DNA of 64,000 nt from Neorhizobium sp. SOG26 (GCF_003491345.1 NZ_CP025512.1:2835001-2899000), one strand, 5' to 3'. Numbered from the stretch's first letter, positions 8,350 to 17,244 are shown. Made by a program: numbers and translations. The notes: generated by a model from the sequence alone, not told the origin.

Positions 8350-8922
8350 TTACGCTGCTTCTTCCTGTGCTTCGTCTTCGTCAACAGTCTTGCCGCGCTT
8401 GGGACCTTTGGCAAGGTTGACTTCAACCAGACGAACGGCTTCCGTTTCCGACATCTTGTTCACAGCGGCGATTTCACGCGCCATGCGATCCAGTGCCGCT
8501 TCATAAAGCTGGCGCTCGGAATAGGACTGCTCAGGCTGGTTCTCGGCGCGATAGAGATCGCGAACCACTTCAGCGATGGAGATAAGATCGCCGGAATTGA
8601 TCTTGGCATCATATTCCTGGGCGCGGCGCGACCACATGGTGCGCTTCACACGAGCCTTGCCCTGCACAACCTTGAGAGCGCGCTCGACAAAATCCGTTTC
8701 CGAAAGCTTGCGCATGCCGATGCTCACGGCCTTCGCGACCGGCACCTTGAGGCGCATCTTGTCCTTCTCGAAATCAATCACAAAAAGTTCGAGCTTCATG
8801 CCCGCAACTTCTTGCTCTTCGATCGCTGTAATCGTACCTACACCGTGTGCAGGATAAACAATTGCTTCGCCGGTCTTGAAGCCCTGGCGTGCAGGCGAAT
8901 TCTTTTTCTGCTGGGTCGTCAT
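8350..8922 (-). CDS. carD: CarD-family transcriptional regulator
   Basis: A 190-residue RNA-polymerase-binding regulator. The N-terminal CarD/TRCF-like module is clear (FKTGEAIVYPAHGVGTITAIEEQEVAGMKL), followed by a helical C-terminal domain (TMWSRRAQEYDAKINSGDLISIAEVVRDLYR) and a short acidic tail. CarD/CdnL proteins stabilise the open promoter complex and are needed for stress adaptation and rRNA control. The ATG at 8922 (MTTQQKK) is chosen as the normal rhizobial start; an in-frame GTG at 8949 would add nine residues. The gene lies between fdxA and rpoH2 on the same strand, but a strong terminator separates it from rpoH2. Its leader carries three short hairpins. Confidence 0.93.
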   Translation of the reverse strand: MTTQQKKNSPARQGFKTGEAIVYPAHGVGTITAIEEQEVAGMKLELFVIDFEKDKMRLKVPVAKAVSIGMRKLSETDFVERALKVVQGKARVKRTMWSRRAQEYDAKINSGDLISIAEVVRDLYRAENQPEQSYSERQLYEAALDRMAREIAAVNKMSETEAVRLVEVNLAKGPKRGKTVDEDEAQEEAA

Positions 8923-9313
8923 TCGATTCACAAACTCCCTGTTACTCACCCGTTTATCGGGTCGGGGAAACCGGGTCTGTCAGGCCCGGATGAGACGGGG
9001 GAAACCGTCGGGTCACTCCATACTGGTCCGACCAACGCGCGCGAAAAACAAACTCCATCGCGAAGTGCGACCGACAACAGCGAGACGTAGCAATGTCACG
9101 AGAACTGCGTTCGGGATGATCTGTTGCTTTCGTGATGTTTTTTGGGCACGCGAGTGCCGTCTTGTGGAACAGTAGTTTTCATCTACCACAAAAAAGCGCG
9201 GAAATCAATAATTTGCTTTTGGGGGTGTGCAAAACGTCACACCCGCCTTTGCCCAACATTGAGGCAAAGCGGCCATATGGAGGCCAGCAGTGATTCGCGG
9301 CGGAAGGGAGCCC

Positions 9314-9652
9314 TCAGTCCCCCTTGCCCGGCCCCGGCGAAAAGAACTGGTCGAACTTGTTGTCGACGCCGTCCATTTCCTTTGCCTCGGGAAGCGGGTC
9401 GCGCTTCACCGTGATGTTCGGCCAGATCTGCGCGAACTCGGCATTCACCTTGAGCCACTTGTCGAGCCCCGGCTCGGTATCCGGCTTGATCGCCTCGGCA
9501 GGGCATTCCGGTTCGCAGACGCCACAGTCGATGCATTCATCAGGATGGATGACGAGGAAGTTCTCGCCCTCGTAGAAACAGTCGACCGGGCATACCTCGA
9601 CACAATCGGTATATTTGCAGCGAACACAATTGTCGGTCACGACATACGTCAT
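9314..9652 (-). CDS. fdxA: Ferredoxin FdxA, 7Fe type
   Basis: A 112-residue soluble electron carrier. Cysteines at 9, 12, 17, 21 and 25 ([18 protein letters not shown]) and at 40, 43, 46 and 50 ([12 protein letters not shown]) match the seven-iron ferredoxins carrying one 3Fe-4S and one 4Fe-4S cluster. The C-terminal extension ([16 protein letters not shown]) is also typical. The ATG at 9652 (MTYVV) is chosen over an in-frame start six codons earlier because GGAG lies eight bases before it and FdxA proteins begin there. It is downstream of the S4 gene on the same strand. A hairpin at 9223-9244 follows the gene but lacks a T-run. Confidence 0.95.
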   Translation of the reverse strand: MTYVVTDNCVRCKYTDCVEVCPVDCFYEGENFLVIHPDECIDCGVCEPECPAEAIKPDTEPGLDKWLKVNAEFAQIWPNITVKRDPLPEAKEMDGVDNKFDQFFSPGPGKGD

Positions 9653-9829
9653 GGGAAAACTCCAGACCATCGAGGATGCGCGGCAAGCAGGCGAAGGGCC
9701 GGCTCATCGCAGCCGGAAGATGCCTTGGGAAGGGAGTGGGGTCCGGCTTTCGACAGTCAGGTAAAGCGTTTGGCCCGCGTTATCAAGGAGAAAGCTTGCA
9801 GAAAAACACGGCCTTCCGGATCGCTTTTT

Positions 9830-10237
9830 CTAATCGCCGTCCACATCCGGAAAGAGCCGGTCGATCTCGCGCCGTTCCTTCTTGGTCGGGCGCCCGGTGC
9901 CCGGCGCCCGTTGCGCCTGCTCGTACAGGCTCAGGCGTTTCTGCTCCTCCGGGGGAGGCGTCAGGTCGTCGTAAAGCAGTCGGGCTTCCTCGAACGGTCC
10001 GCGACGCTCGCCGCCTGACTTGACGACGAGCACAAGGTCGCGGCGCTCAAGCGCCAGGTTGATCCGGTCGCCGGGCTTCACAAGGAAGCTCGGCTGCGTG
10101 ACGAGGTCACCGTTCACCCGGACGTTGTTGGAAGCGATGAAGGTCTGCGCCAGCGAACGCGATTTCACCATGCGCGCGAAGAACAGCCATTTGTCGATGC
10201 GCTGACGCGAACCGGGTTGTGACTGTTTCTCCGCCAT
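9830..10237 (-). CDS. S4-domain RNA-binding protein (Hsp15-like)
   Basis: A 135-residue basic protein. The S4 fold covers about residues 12-70: RQRIDKWLFFARMVKSRSLAQTFIASNNVRVNGD, then VKPGDRINLALERRDLVLVV. The C-terminal half is charged and ends in a lysine/arginine-rich stretch (GRPTKKERREIDRLFPD). Hsp15-type proteins bind stalled 50S subunits carrying nascent chains after heat shock. The start lies only four bases after the stop of the SUV3-like helicase, so the two are surely cotranscribed, pairing two RNA-directed proteins. The exact RNA target is unknown. Confidence 0.88.
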   Translation of the reverse strand: MAEKQSQPGSRQRIDKWLFFARMVKSRSLAQTFIASNNVRVNGDLVTQPSFLVKPGDRINLALERRDLVLVVKSGGERRGPFEEARLLYDDLTPPPEEQKRLSLYEQAQRAPGTGRPTKKERREIDRLFPDVDGD

Positions 10238-10241
10238 CGCC

Positions 10242-13200
10242 CTACTTCTTCATCTGCTCCTTGAGAGCAGCCAGCTTTGCGAACGGTGAATCCGGATCGA
10301 TTGGCTTTTCCTTGCGCGGTGGCTTGGCCTCGAAGCGCGAAGGCTGCGACCCTTTGCCGCGGTCACCCCGATCCGGCCGTCCGCCGCCCTCGTGGCGGTC
10401 CGAACGGTTGTTGTTGTCCGGACGACGATTGTTGTCGCGGTTCGGCTTTCCGCCTTCGCGGCGCTCACCGTTCTGGCGGCCTTCGCGACGGTCACCACCA
10501 CGGCGATCATCCTGGCGACCAGTCGCCTGCCCTGCTTCGCCACCGGCATTGCGCGGGCCGGAGCCACGACGCTCGCCATGACGAGGACGGCCACCGCGCT
10601 GGTCGTTGTCACGACCGGTGCCCGGGCGCCAAAGCAGAACCGGCTTCGGCTCTTCAGCTTCGGCAGGTGCCGTCGCCGGTGCTTCTGCCGTAGCGGCTTC
10701 TGCGACTGCGGCTTCAGCAGCCTCAACGGCTTCAGCAGGCTGGGCCGCTGCAGTTTCTTCCGTTGCCGCAGAGTCCGACGCTGTTTCAGCCGTTTCAGAA
10801 GCCGTAGCCTCAGCCGGTGCCTCGGCAGCCGGGGCGCTTGCAGCGGCGCTGCCGTCCTGGCTGGCGAGGAATGCCTGGGCTTCTTCAGCCTTCACGACAT
10901 CTGCGCGATAACCGAGACCCTTGAGGATTTCTTCCATGTCGTCCGGCGTTGCGCCAAGGATCGACAGCATGGAGGTGGTCGTCGTGAACCGACGGCCGTC
11001 ATAAGCACCTTCCGGACGCGGCGTCGTGCCCGGCTTCCACTGCAACAGCGGGCGGATGAGGTCGGCAAGACGCTCGAGGATGTCGATGCGCACGGCACGC
11101 TTGCCGAGGAAACGGAAGCCGGCGAGCTTGTAGAACATCCGCTCGAATGACGGATCCGCAACAACAGACGTACGGCCGGCTGCGAGAGCTGGAATGAGGT
11201 CGCCATAGCCCGGCTTATCAAGACCGTCGTTCTTCAGCGCCCAAAGAAGCGTGATGAGTTCGGCCGGCGCCGGCTTCAACAGGGCCGGCATGAAGACATG
11301 GTAGGCACCGAAGCGGATGCCGTAGCGGCGCATGGAAGCGCGCGCATCCTGGTCCAGCGTCTTGACGTCTTCCGCGACATCGCGACGGAACAGAACGCCA
11401 AGGTTTTCGACGAGCTGGAAGGCCAGGCCCTTGGCAAGGCCCTGCAGGTCTTCAGCGCGCGACAGGTCGTCAAGCGGCTTCAGGACCGTTGCAATGTGAT
11501 GGTTCACGAAGCGCTCGATGCGCGCCACGACATGCTCGTGAGCATTGCCCGTCAGCTGTTCGTCGGCAAGCAGGATCACCCGCGGGCGCATGATGTGGTC
11601 GCTGGAAGACAGGCGGGCAACCGGATCGCCCAGCCAGCGCACGAAGCCATCCGAACCGACAGCCAGGTCGCCATTGCCGGAAGCGTAAAGCCGCGCAGCA
11701 CGGGCTTCAAATTCCAAAGCCAGAGCCTTCTGGGCGGCGGCCTGCACGGCCTTGGCATCGGGGCCCTCTGCACCCGCGACAGGCGTGAACCGGAATCCGG
11801 CCAACTGCCCGACGTGATGTCCTTCAACGAAGACATCGCCATTTACACTGATTTCAGCTTCCAGCATCGCATTCTCTCTTAGGCGCCTCATGAGCACAGA
11901 TGTCCTGCGATCAACAAAGCGTTTCGTCAACCTTTCATGTAGCGCGTCCGACAGCCTATCCTCGATTTCCCGAGTCTTTTCTTGCCAGTGTGTCGGATCA
12001 GCCAGCCAGCCGGGGCGGTTCGACACATAGGTCCAAGTGCGAATCTGGGCAATGCGGGCGGATAAGGTGTCGATCTCGCCATCAGTCCGGTCAGCGCGGC
12101 GGACCTGCTCCGCCATGAAATCTTCGTTGACCGTTCCGTGACGCACAAGATCGAAGAAAAGAGTCGAAATAAGGTCCGCGTGCTGCGCGGGCGCAATCCG
12201 GCGATAATCCGGCAGGGCGCAGGCTTCCCACAAGCGCTCGACGCGCTGCGGGCTGTTGGCCGCGTCGCGGATCTCCGGATAACGCGAAAGATGATCAAGC
12301 GCCTGGCTGTCAGTCGCCGGCAAGGCGCGGGAAAGACCAGCGATCGTCGGCGCCGCATCGAGGCTGTCGCGCAAGCTGCGCAGCGACGAGAAGTCGAGGT
12401 TCTTCGAGCGCCATTGCAGCACCTTCACCTGGTCGAATTCGTGGCTTTCGATCCGCTCGACCAGTTCGTCGTCGAACGGCGCCACTTGCCCCGTCACGCC
12501 AAACGTCCCGTCGCGCACGTGGCGGCCGGCACGGCCGGCAATCTGGCCAAGCTCGCCCGGGTTCAGGTTGCGAAACTGGTAGCCGTCAAACTTGCGGTCC
12601 TGGGCGAAGGCGACGTGGTCGACGTCAAGGTTGAGGCCCATACCGATCGCGTCCGTCGCCACCAGATATTCGACATCGCCGGACTGGTAGAGCCCGACCT
12701 GGGCATTGCGCGTGCGCGGGCTCAGCGCCCCAAGCACCACGGCCGCACCACCACGCTGGCGGCGGATGAGTTCGGCAATCGCGTAAACCTCGTCGGCGGA
12801 AAACGCGACGATGGCGGAGCGCTGCGGAAGACGGGTGATCTTCTTCTGTCCGGCGTAGAAGAGCTGCGAAAGGCGCGGACGCTCGATCACGGTGATGCCG
12901 GGCAGCAGCTTTTCCAGGATCGGCCGCATTGTGCCGGCACCAAGCAGCAGCGTTTCGTCGCGGCCGCGCAGATGCAGGATACGGTCGGTGAAGATGTGGC
13001 CGCGTTCGAGATCGCCCGCGAGCTGCACTTCATCGATGGCAACAAAGGAGGCGCGCGTCTCGCGCGGCATCGCCTCGACGGTGCAGACCGAAAAGCGCGC
13101 GTTCGGCGGCGAGATCTTTTCCTCGCCCGTCACAAGCGCGACCTGCGTCACGCCGACCTTTTCCACCAGCCGCGTATATACCTCGCGCGCCAGAAGACGC

Positions 13201-13391
13201 AGCGGCAGGCCAATGACGCCGGTGCCGTGGGCGACCATGCGTTCAATGGCATAATGCGTCTTGCCGGTATTGGTGGGACCGAGGACGGCGGTTACGCCGC
13301 GCCCGCTAAGCATCATAGGCTGAAAGTTCAAAGCCGAGTTCCGCAAGTTCGATGGCCAAGTCGGTAAGCAAGTCTCGGCCACCGAACACAT
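10242..13391 (-). CDS. SUV3-like DEAD/DEAH-type RNA helicase with low-complexity tail
   Basis: A superfamily 2 helicase of about 1049 residues. Motif I reads LGPTNTGKTHYAIERM, motif II IDEVQLAGD, motif III region LGAGTMR, and motif VI region GQIAGRAGRHVRDG, closely resembling mitochondrial SUV3 and its alphaproteobacterial relatives, which unwind RNA in degradation complexes. After the helicase core and helical domains, the last ~200 residues change character: an Ala/Glu-rich linker, then an Arg/Gly/Asp/Asn-rich stretch (repeats like RRGGDRREGRQ, GGGRPDRGDRG), probably disordered and RNA-binding. The ATG at 13391 has an AGGA nearby; starts at 13316 (just before the domain) or TTG 13415 are possible. 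It heads a unit with the S4 gene. Confidence 0.88.
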   Translation of the reverse strand: MCSVAETCLPTWPSNLRNSALNFQPMMLSGRGVTAVLGPTNTGKTHYAIERMVAHGTGVIGLPLRLLAREVYTRLVEKVGVTQVALVTGEEKISPPNARFSVCTVEAMPRETRASFVAIDEVQLAGDLERGHIFTDRILHLRGRDETLLLGAGTMRPILEKLLPGITVIERPRLSQLFYAGQKKITRLPQRSAIVAFSADEVYAIAELIRRQRGGAAVVLGALSPRTRNAQVGLYQSGDVEYLVATDAIGMGLNLDVDHVAFAQDRKFDGYQFRNLNPGELGQIAGRAGRHVRDGTFGVTGQVAPFDDELVERIESHEFDQVKVLQWRSKNLDFSSLRSLRDSLDAAPTIAGLSRALPATDSQALDHLSRYPEIRDAANSPQRVERLWEACALPDYRRIAPAQHADLISTLFFDLVRHGTVNEDFMAEQVRRADRTDGEIDTLSARIAQIRTWTYVSNRPGWLADPTHWQEKTREIEDRLSDALHERLTKRFVDRRTSVLMRRLRENAMLEAEISVNGDVFVEGHHVGQLAGFRFTPVAGAEGPDAKAVQAAAQKALALEFEARAARLYASGNGDLAVGSDGFVRWLGDPVARLSSSDHIMRPRVILLADEQLTGNAHEHVVARIERFVNHHIATVLKPLDDLSRAEDLQGLAKGLAFQLVENLGVLFRRDVAEDVKTLDQDARASMRRYGIRFGAYHVFMPALLKPAPAELITLLWALKNDGLDKPGYGDLIPALAAGRTSVVADPSFERMFYKLAGFRFLGKRAVRIDILERLADLIRPLLQWKPGTTPRPEGAYDGRRFTTTTSMLSILGATPDDMEEILKGLGYRADVVKAEEAQAFLASQDGSAAASAPAAEAPAEATASETAETASDSAATEETAAAQPAEAVEAAEAAVAEAATAEAPATAPAEAEEPKPVLLWRPGTGRDNDQRGGRPRHGERRGSGPRNAGGEAGQATGRQDDRRGGDRREGRQNGERREGGKPNRDNNRRPDNNNRSDRHEGGGRPDRGDRGKGSQPSRFEAKPPRKEKPIDPDSPFAKLAALKEQMKK

Positions 13392-13723
13392 GGCAATCCT
13401 GCCCTTCAAACGCAAGCCCAGCCGCCGAAAAGCAACGAGATAAACTGCAGATGCGCCCGAAGAAGGGCCGAAACGCGAGTCACATCAAGGCGTTAAGGAA
13501 CAGATGCGAACGAATCGACGACGAATCGATGACTCGCGAGGATTCAACTTTTGTTCTCGCAAGATCTAGTTGCGGCGGTTCTCGAGTCCCACGAGATCCT
13601 GAATCTGCCGATTAACACTTCTTCCAGCCTGCTGAAGCCCGCACGGCAGGGCGCGATTGCAGAGTCAAGAGCCCCAACTGGGCGGCCGTCTTAACCCGCG
13701 CTTAAGCACGAGCCTGAGCCTCT
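13392..13723. other. Intergenic region without a supported gene
   Basis: About 330 bases between the divergent helicase and DUF3309 genes. A plus-strand frame of about 87 codons overlaps the helicase start but shows no domain, no good ribosome binding site and no family resemblance, so it is not called. The right edge leads into an EcfG-type promoter. No other clear element is seen. Confidence 0.5.
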
Positions 13724-13748
13724 GGAACAATTTCCCGTAGACGACGTT
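13724..13748 (+). promoter_or_regulatory. Putative EcfG/RpoE2 promoter of the DUF3309 gene
   Basis: GGAAC at 13724-13728, 16 bases, CGTT at 13745-13748: a perfect stress-promoter match 43 bases before the ATG at 13792. The short leader and correct orientation support function. Confidence 0.65.
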
Positions 13749-13791
13749 GACCCGCCGATTCCATCAGGATCATCTATCGGAGTGGAAAGTC

Positions 13792-13947
13792 ATGCTCGGA
13801 ACCGTACTGCTCATCATCCTCATTCTCCTGCTTATTGGCGCGTTGCCGAATTGGGGCTATAGCCGAGGCTGGGGTTATGGGCCGTCCGGAGGATTGGGGC
13901 TTGTGGTCCTTATCGTCATCATCCTGCTCTTGATGGGCAGGATCTAA
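13792..13947 (+). CDS. DUF3309-family small membrane protein
   Basis: A 51-residue protein: a hydrophobic helix (MLGTVLLIILILLLIGALP), a Gly/Trp/Tyr-rich turn (NWGYSRGWGYGPSGG) and a second helix (LGLVVLIVIILLLMGRI). This two-helix hairpin with a central W/G/Y loop is the DUF3309 pattern, common in proteobacteria and of unknown biochemical role. The ATG at 13792 follows GGAG (13780-13783); an upstream in-frame start adds residues that do not belong to the family. It sits behind an EcfG-type promoter and is followed after 41 bases by a glycine-zipper lipoprotein, probably cotranscribed. An envelope stress role is an inference. Confidence 0.85.
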   Translation: MLGTVLLIILILLLIGALPNWGYSRGWGYGPSGGLGLVVLIVIILLLMGRI

Positions 13948-13988
13948 AACGGCGCGGCCGTCGGTAAAACAGGGAAGGGAAAACGGAT

Positions 13989-14243
13989 ATGAAAAAGATT
14001 GTACTTGTATGCAGCATGGTTGGCGCCCTCGCATCTTGCACGGCAACTGAACGTGGCACCGCAATCGGTGCAGGCACCGGCGCCGTTATCGGCGGCGCAG
14101 TGACCAACAGCTGGGGCGGCGCCGCAGTTGGCGCAGTTGCCGGCGGTCTCGTTGGTGCCGCTGTTGGCCAGTCCACGGAACGCCGTGGTTACTGCGTCTA
14201 TCGCGACCGCTACGGCCGCACCTACGAAGCACGTTGCCGCTAA
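13989..14243 (+). CDS. Glycine-zipper lipoprotein, small
   Basis: An 84-residue envelope protein. The signal MKKIVLVCSMVGALASC ends in a lipobox (ALAS-C, Cys17). The middle carries a glycine zipper (GTAIGAGTGAVIGG and AAVGAVAGGLVGAAVG) that can insert into or pack against membranes. The C-terminus RRGYCVYRDRYGRTYEARC has two cysteines, resembling YMGG-type or 17-kDa-antigen-like proteins. AAGGGAAAACGG precedes the start. It lies downstream of the DUF3309 gene and ends at a strong terminator, so the pair is a compact unit that may be driven by the stress promoter. Confidence 0.85.
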   Translation: MKKIVLVCSMVGALASCTATERGTAIGAGTGAVIGGAVTNSWGGAAVGAVAGGLVGAAVGQSTERRGYCVYRDRYGRTYEARCR

Positions 14244-14263
14244 TCAACGTCTTCGCATGAATG

Positions 14264-14296
14264 AACCGGTGTCGAGCAATCGACGCCGGTTTTTTT
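14264..14296 (+). terminator. Intrinsic terminator of the DUF3309/glycine-zipper unit
   Basis: Inverted arms AACCGG-T-GTCGA (14264-14275) and TCGAC-G-CCGGTT (14280-14291) around GCAA, followed by a T-run to 14296. A strong rho-independent terminator 20 bases after the stop at 14243. Confidence 0.9.
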
Positions 14297-14322
14297 CTTT
14301 GCGGGTCTTGCCTAATTGCCGC

Positions 14323-15051
14323 TCAGCCCGCGAAGAACTGGCCGCCATTGGCCGAGATCGTCGAGCCGGTAATGAACCCCGCATCGTCAGAGGCAAGAAA
14401 CACCACGCAGCGCGCAATCTCCTCAGGTTCCCCAAGCCGTCCGACCGGGATCTGCGGGATGATCTTTTCGGCGAGCACCTTTTCCGGGATCGCCCGCACC
14501 ATCTCTGTGCCGATATAACCCGGGCAGATCGCATTGACCGTGATGTTCTTGGCAGCACCTTCCTGCGCCAACGCCTTGGTGAAGCCGAGATCGCCCGCCT
14601 TGGCGGCCGAATAGTTCACCTGCCCCATCTGGCCTCGCTGCCCGTTGATGGAGGAGATATTGATGATGCGTCCAAAATTCCGGTCGCGCATCCCGCTCCA
14701 GACCGGATGCGTCATGTTGAAGAGGCCGTTGAGGTTGGTGCCAATCACCTCGGTCCACTGCTCCGGCGTCATCTTGTGGAACATGCCGTCGCGCGTGATG
14801 CCGGCATTGTTGACCAGCACCTCGACTGGCCCAAGTTCAGCCTCGACCTTGGCAATGCCCTCGACACAGGCGTCGTAGCTCGAGACATCCCATCTGAAGA
14901 TCGGGATGCCGGTTTCCGTGTTGAAGGCCTGGGCCTTTTCCTCGTTGCCCGCATAGTTTGCGGCAACCCTGTACCCGGCCTTCGTCAGGGCCACCGATAT
15001 GGCAGCCCCGATACCCCGCGTCCCTCCCGTGACAAGTGCGACCCTGCTCAT
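14323..15051 (-). CDS. phaB: Acetoacetyl-CoA reductase (polyhydroxybutyrate synthesis)
   Basis: A 242-residue short-chain dehydrogenase that reduces acetoacetyl-CoA to (R)-3-hydroxybutyryl-CoA with NADPH. Rossmann motif VTGGTRGIGAA at the N-terminus, NNAG near residue 87, Ser in NISSINGQRGQMGQVNYSAAK with the catalytic Tyr-Lys pair, and ending FITGSTISANGGQFFAG. The QRGQMGQVNY segment distinguishes PhaB from FabG. It lies 120 bases downstream of phaA on the same strand, the usual rhizobial arrangement; the PHB synthase gene is not in the window. It converges with the glycine-zipper gene. Confidence 0.94.
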   Translation of the reverse strand: MSRVALVTGGTRGIGAAISVALTKAGYRVAANYAGNEEKAQAFNTETGIPIFRWDVSSYDACVEGIAKVEAELGPVEVLVNNAGITRDGMFHKMTPEQWTEVIGTNLNGLFNMTHPVWSGMRDRNFGRIINISSINGQRGQMGQVNYSAAKAGDLGFTKALAQEGAAKNITVNAICPGYIGTEMVRAIPEKVLAEKIIPQIPVGRLGEPEEIARCVVFLASDDAGFITGSTISANGGQFFAG

Positions 15052-15171
15052 CCAGTCTTTCCCTCTGTTGATCCGGCTCTTGGGTGTCCGGACATTCTCA
15101 TGCGGGCATTCGGCGGGACGAGTCTGGCAGCAGGTGATGCGCCAGACTAATGCAATATCACCGTGTCTTCA

Positions 15172-16353
15172 TCACATCGCTTCCAGGCACATGGCGACGC
15201 CCATGCCGCCACCGATGCAGAGCGTGGCAAGCCCCTTCTTGGCGCCGCGACGCTTCATTTCGAACAGCAGCGTGTTGAGGATGCGTGCGCCCGATGCACC
15301 GATCGGGTGGCCGATGGCGATCGCACCACCGTTGACGTTGACGATCGACGGGTCGAGCCCGAGATCGCGGGTGACGGCGCAGGACTGGGCCGCAAAGGCT
15401 TCGTTGGCCTCGACGAGATCAAGGTCGCCGACCCGCCAGCCGGCCTTCTCCAGTGCCTTGCGCGACGCCGGGATAGGCCCGGTGCCCATGATCTGCGGAT
15501 CAACACCGGCGGTGGCCCAGGACACGATACGCGCCAGCGGGCTGATGCCGCGACGCGATGCTTCTTCCTCGCTCATCAGCACGGCGGCGGCAGCGCCGTC
15601 GTTGAGGCCAGACGCGTTTCCGGCAGTTACCGTGCCTTCCTTGTCGAAGGCCGGGCGCAGCTTGGCCATGGCGTCGAGCGTGGAGCCGGCACGGATATAT
15701 TCGTCGTTATCGACGATGATGTCGCCCTTGCGGGTCTGGATCGTGAACGGGATGATCTCGTCCTTGAAGCGGCCGGCCGCCTGGGCAGCTTCCGCCTTGT
15801 TCTGCGAGGCGACCGCAAACTGGTCCTGCTCCTCGCGCGACAGCTGCCACTGACGAGCAATGTTCTCGGCGGTGATGCCCATGTGGTAACCGTAGAAGGC
15901 GTCCGTCAGGCCGTCCTTGATCATCGTGTCGATCATCTTGAAGTCGCCCATCTTCACGCCGCCGCGCAGGTGCGCGCAGTGCGGCGCCATCGACATCGAT
16001 TCCTGGCCGCCGGCGACGATGATCTTTGCATCACCCAGCGCGATCTGCTGCATGCCGAGCGCCACGGCCCGCAGGCCCGAACCGCACAGCTGGTTCACGC
16101 CCCAGCCCGTCGCTTCCTTCGGAACGCCTGCCTTCATCGCCGCCTGGCGCGCAGGGTTCTGCCCCTCGCCGGCCGGAAGAACCTGGCCGAGGATCACTTC
16201 ATCGACTTCCGCGGCATCCACGCCGGCCCGCGACAGGGCACCCTTGATGACGGCAGCGCCAAGCTCATGAGCCGGAGTGTTGGCGAAGGAGCCGTTGAAT
16301 GAACCCACTGCCGTACGGGCGGCAGATGCGATCACGATGGATGGGGTGGCCAT
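15172..16353 (-). CDS. phaA: Acetyl-CoA acetyltransferase (beta-ketothiolase)
   Basis: A 393-residue thiolase condensing two acetyl-CoA into acetoacetyl-CoA, the first step of PHB synthesis. The acylated Cys is in [14 protein letters not shown] (about residue 91), the active His in [15 protein letters not shown] and the second Cys in [15 protein letters not shown]. Length and motifs are standard. It is upstream of phaB and divergent from phaR across a 253-base gap that probably holds the control region for both. Confidence 0.95.
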   Translation of the reverse strand: MATPSIVIASAARTAVGSFNGSFANTPAHELGAAVIKGALSRAGVDAAEVDEVILGQVLPAGEGQNPARQAAMKAGVPKEATGWGVNQLCGSGLRAVALGMQQIALGDAKIIVAGGQESMSMAPHCAHLRGGVKMGDFKMIDTMIKDGLTDAFYGYHMGITAENIARQWQLSREEQDQFAVASQNKAEAAQAAGRFKDEIIPFTIQTRKGDIIVDNDEYIRAGSTLDAMAKLRPAFDKEGTVTAGNASGLNDGAAAAVLMSEEEASRRGISPLARIVSWATAGVDPQIMGTGPIPASRKALEKAGWRVGDLDLVEANEAFAAQSCAVTRDLGLDPSIVNVNGGAIAIGHPIGASGARILNTLLFEMKRRGAKKGLATLCIGGGMGVAMCLEAM

Positions 16354-16469
16354 GGGATGTGTCCTTGTATTTCATGAATTGGCGCGAGACTGGCAAAGCT
16401 TCGACGCCGTGTCAAACCGTGGTTTGGGCGTCTCGGCAAGGCCGCTCAACCTCATTTTGTTTTTGCATC

Positions 16470-16482
16470 GTTGCTGCGCAAC
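16470..16482. promoter_or_regulatory. Candidate PhaR operator in the phaA-phaR gap
   Basis: An inverted repeat GTTGC-TGC-GCAAC in the region between the divergent phaA and phaR starts. PhaR proteins repress PHB genes and are known to bind TGC/GCA-rich dyads, so the location is right. The site is short and no second copy of the whole dyad is evident, so the assignment is tentative. Confidence 0.35.
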
Positions 16483-16606
16483 ATGACAATCATCGCGCCG
16501 CACAAAACATTTGTAACTGCTCCGACTTTCGGCTTACACTTGTAACGGGAGTACAGTGCCATCGATAAAAATCAGCACCATGTTTTGACGGGAGCAGGAG
16601 GCAAGT

Positions 16607-17182
16607 ATGGCGAAGACCGACGGCGAAATCACGATCAAGAAATACGCCAACCGACGCCTCTATAACACGGGGACCAGCACCTATGTGACGCTGGAAGACC
16701 TGGCCAAGATGGTGAAGAAGGGCGAGGAATTCGTCGTTCAGGATGCCAAGACGGGTGAAGACATCACCCACTCGGTGCTGACCCAGATCATTTTCGAGCA
16801 GGAGTCCAAGACCGGCAATACGCTGCTGCCGATCTCTTTCCTGCGCCAGCTGATCTCCTATTACGGCGACCAGATGCAGATGGTCGTGCCAACCTTCCTC
16901 GAGCAGTCCATGAAGGCGTTTACCGACCAGCAGGTCCAGATGCGCGAGCAGATGACGAAGGCGCTCGGCGACACGCCGATGGCCAAGAACCTGCAGGTGC
17001 CGATGCAGTTGATGGAAGAGCAGGTGCGCCGCAATACCGAGATGTTCCGGCAGGCGGTACAGATGTTCACGCCGTTCAACGGCCAGGCAACGCAACCGGC
17101 TGCAAAAAAGGCCGACTCCAAGGACATTGACGAGCTGAAAGAACAGCTGCGCAATCTCCAGAGCCGCCTCGACAACCTCTGA
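16607..17182 (+). CDS. phaR: Polyhydroxyalkanoate synthesis repressor PhaR
   Basis: A 191-residue regulator that senses PHB and represses phasin and PHB genes. The N-terminal PHB/PHA accumulation DNA-binding domain is unmistakable (TIKKYANRRLYNTGTSTYVTLEDL, then VQDAKTGEDITHSVLTQIIFEQE). The rest is Met/Gln-rich and helical, with a probable coiled coil at the end (KDIDELKEQLRNLQSRLDNL). GGAGG lies a few bases before the ATG. It is divergent from phaA, the common alphaproteobacterial arrangement. Confidence 0.95.
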   Translation: MAKTDGEITIKKYANRRLYNTGTSTYVTLEDLAKMVKKGEEFVVQDAKTGEDITHSVLTQIIFEQESKTGNTLLPISFLRQLISYYGDQMQMVVPTFLEQSMKAFTDQQVQMREQMTKALGDTPMAKNLQVPMQLMEEQVRRNTEMFRQAVQMFTPFNGQATQPAAKKADSKDIDELKEQLRNLQSRLDNL

Positions 17183-17244
17183 GGCAAGACGCTGGCGCGC
17201 TGACCGCCAGCAGGTCCTTGGCGCCTTTAGCGCGGGCAGAAACG

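Noticed and set aside
9223..9244. Hairpin GGGTGTG/CACACCC after fdxA considered as terminator
   Set aside because: No T-run follows on the minus strand, so termination cannot be supported; it may only be a 3'-end stabilising stem.
13352..13615. 87-codon plus-strand frame between helicase and DUF3309 gene
   Set aside because: Overlaps the helicase start, has no ribosome binding site and no similarity to a known protein type.
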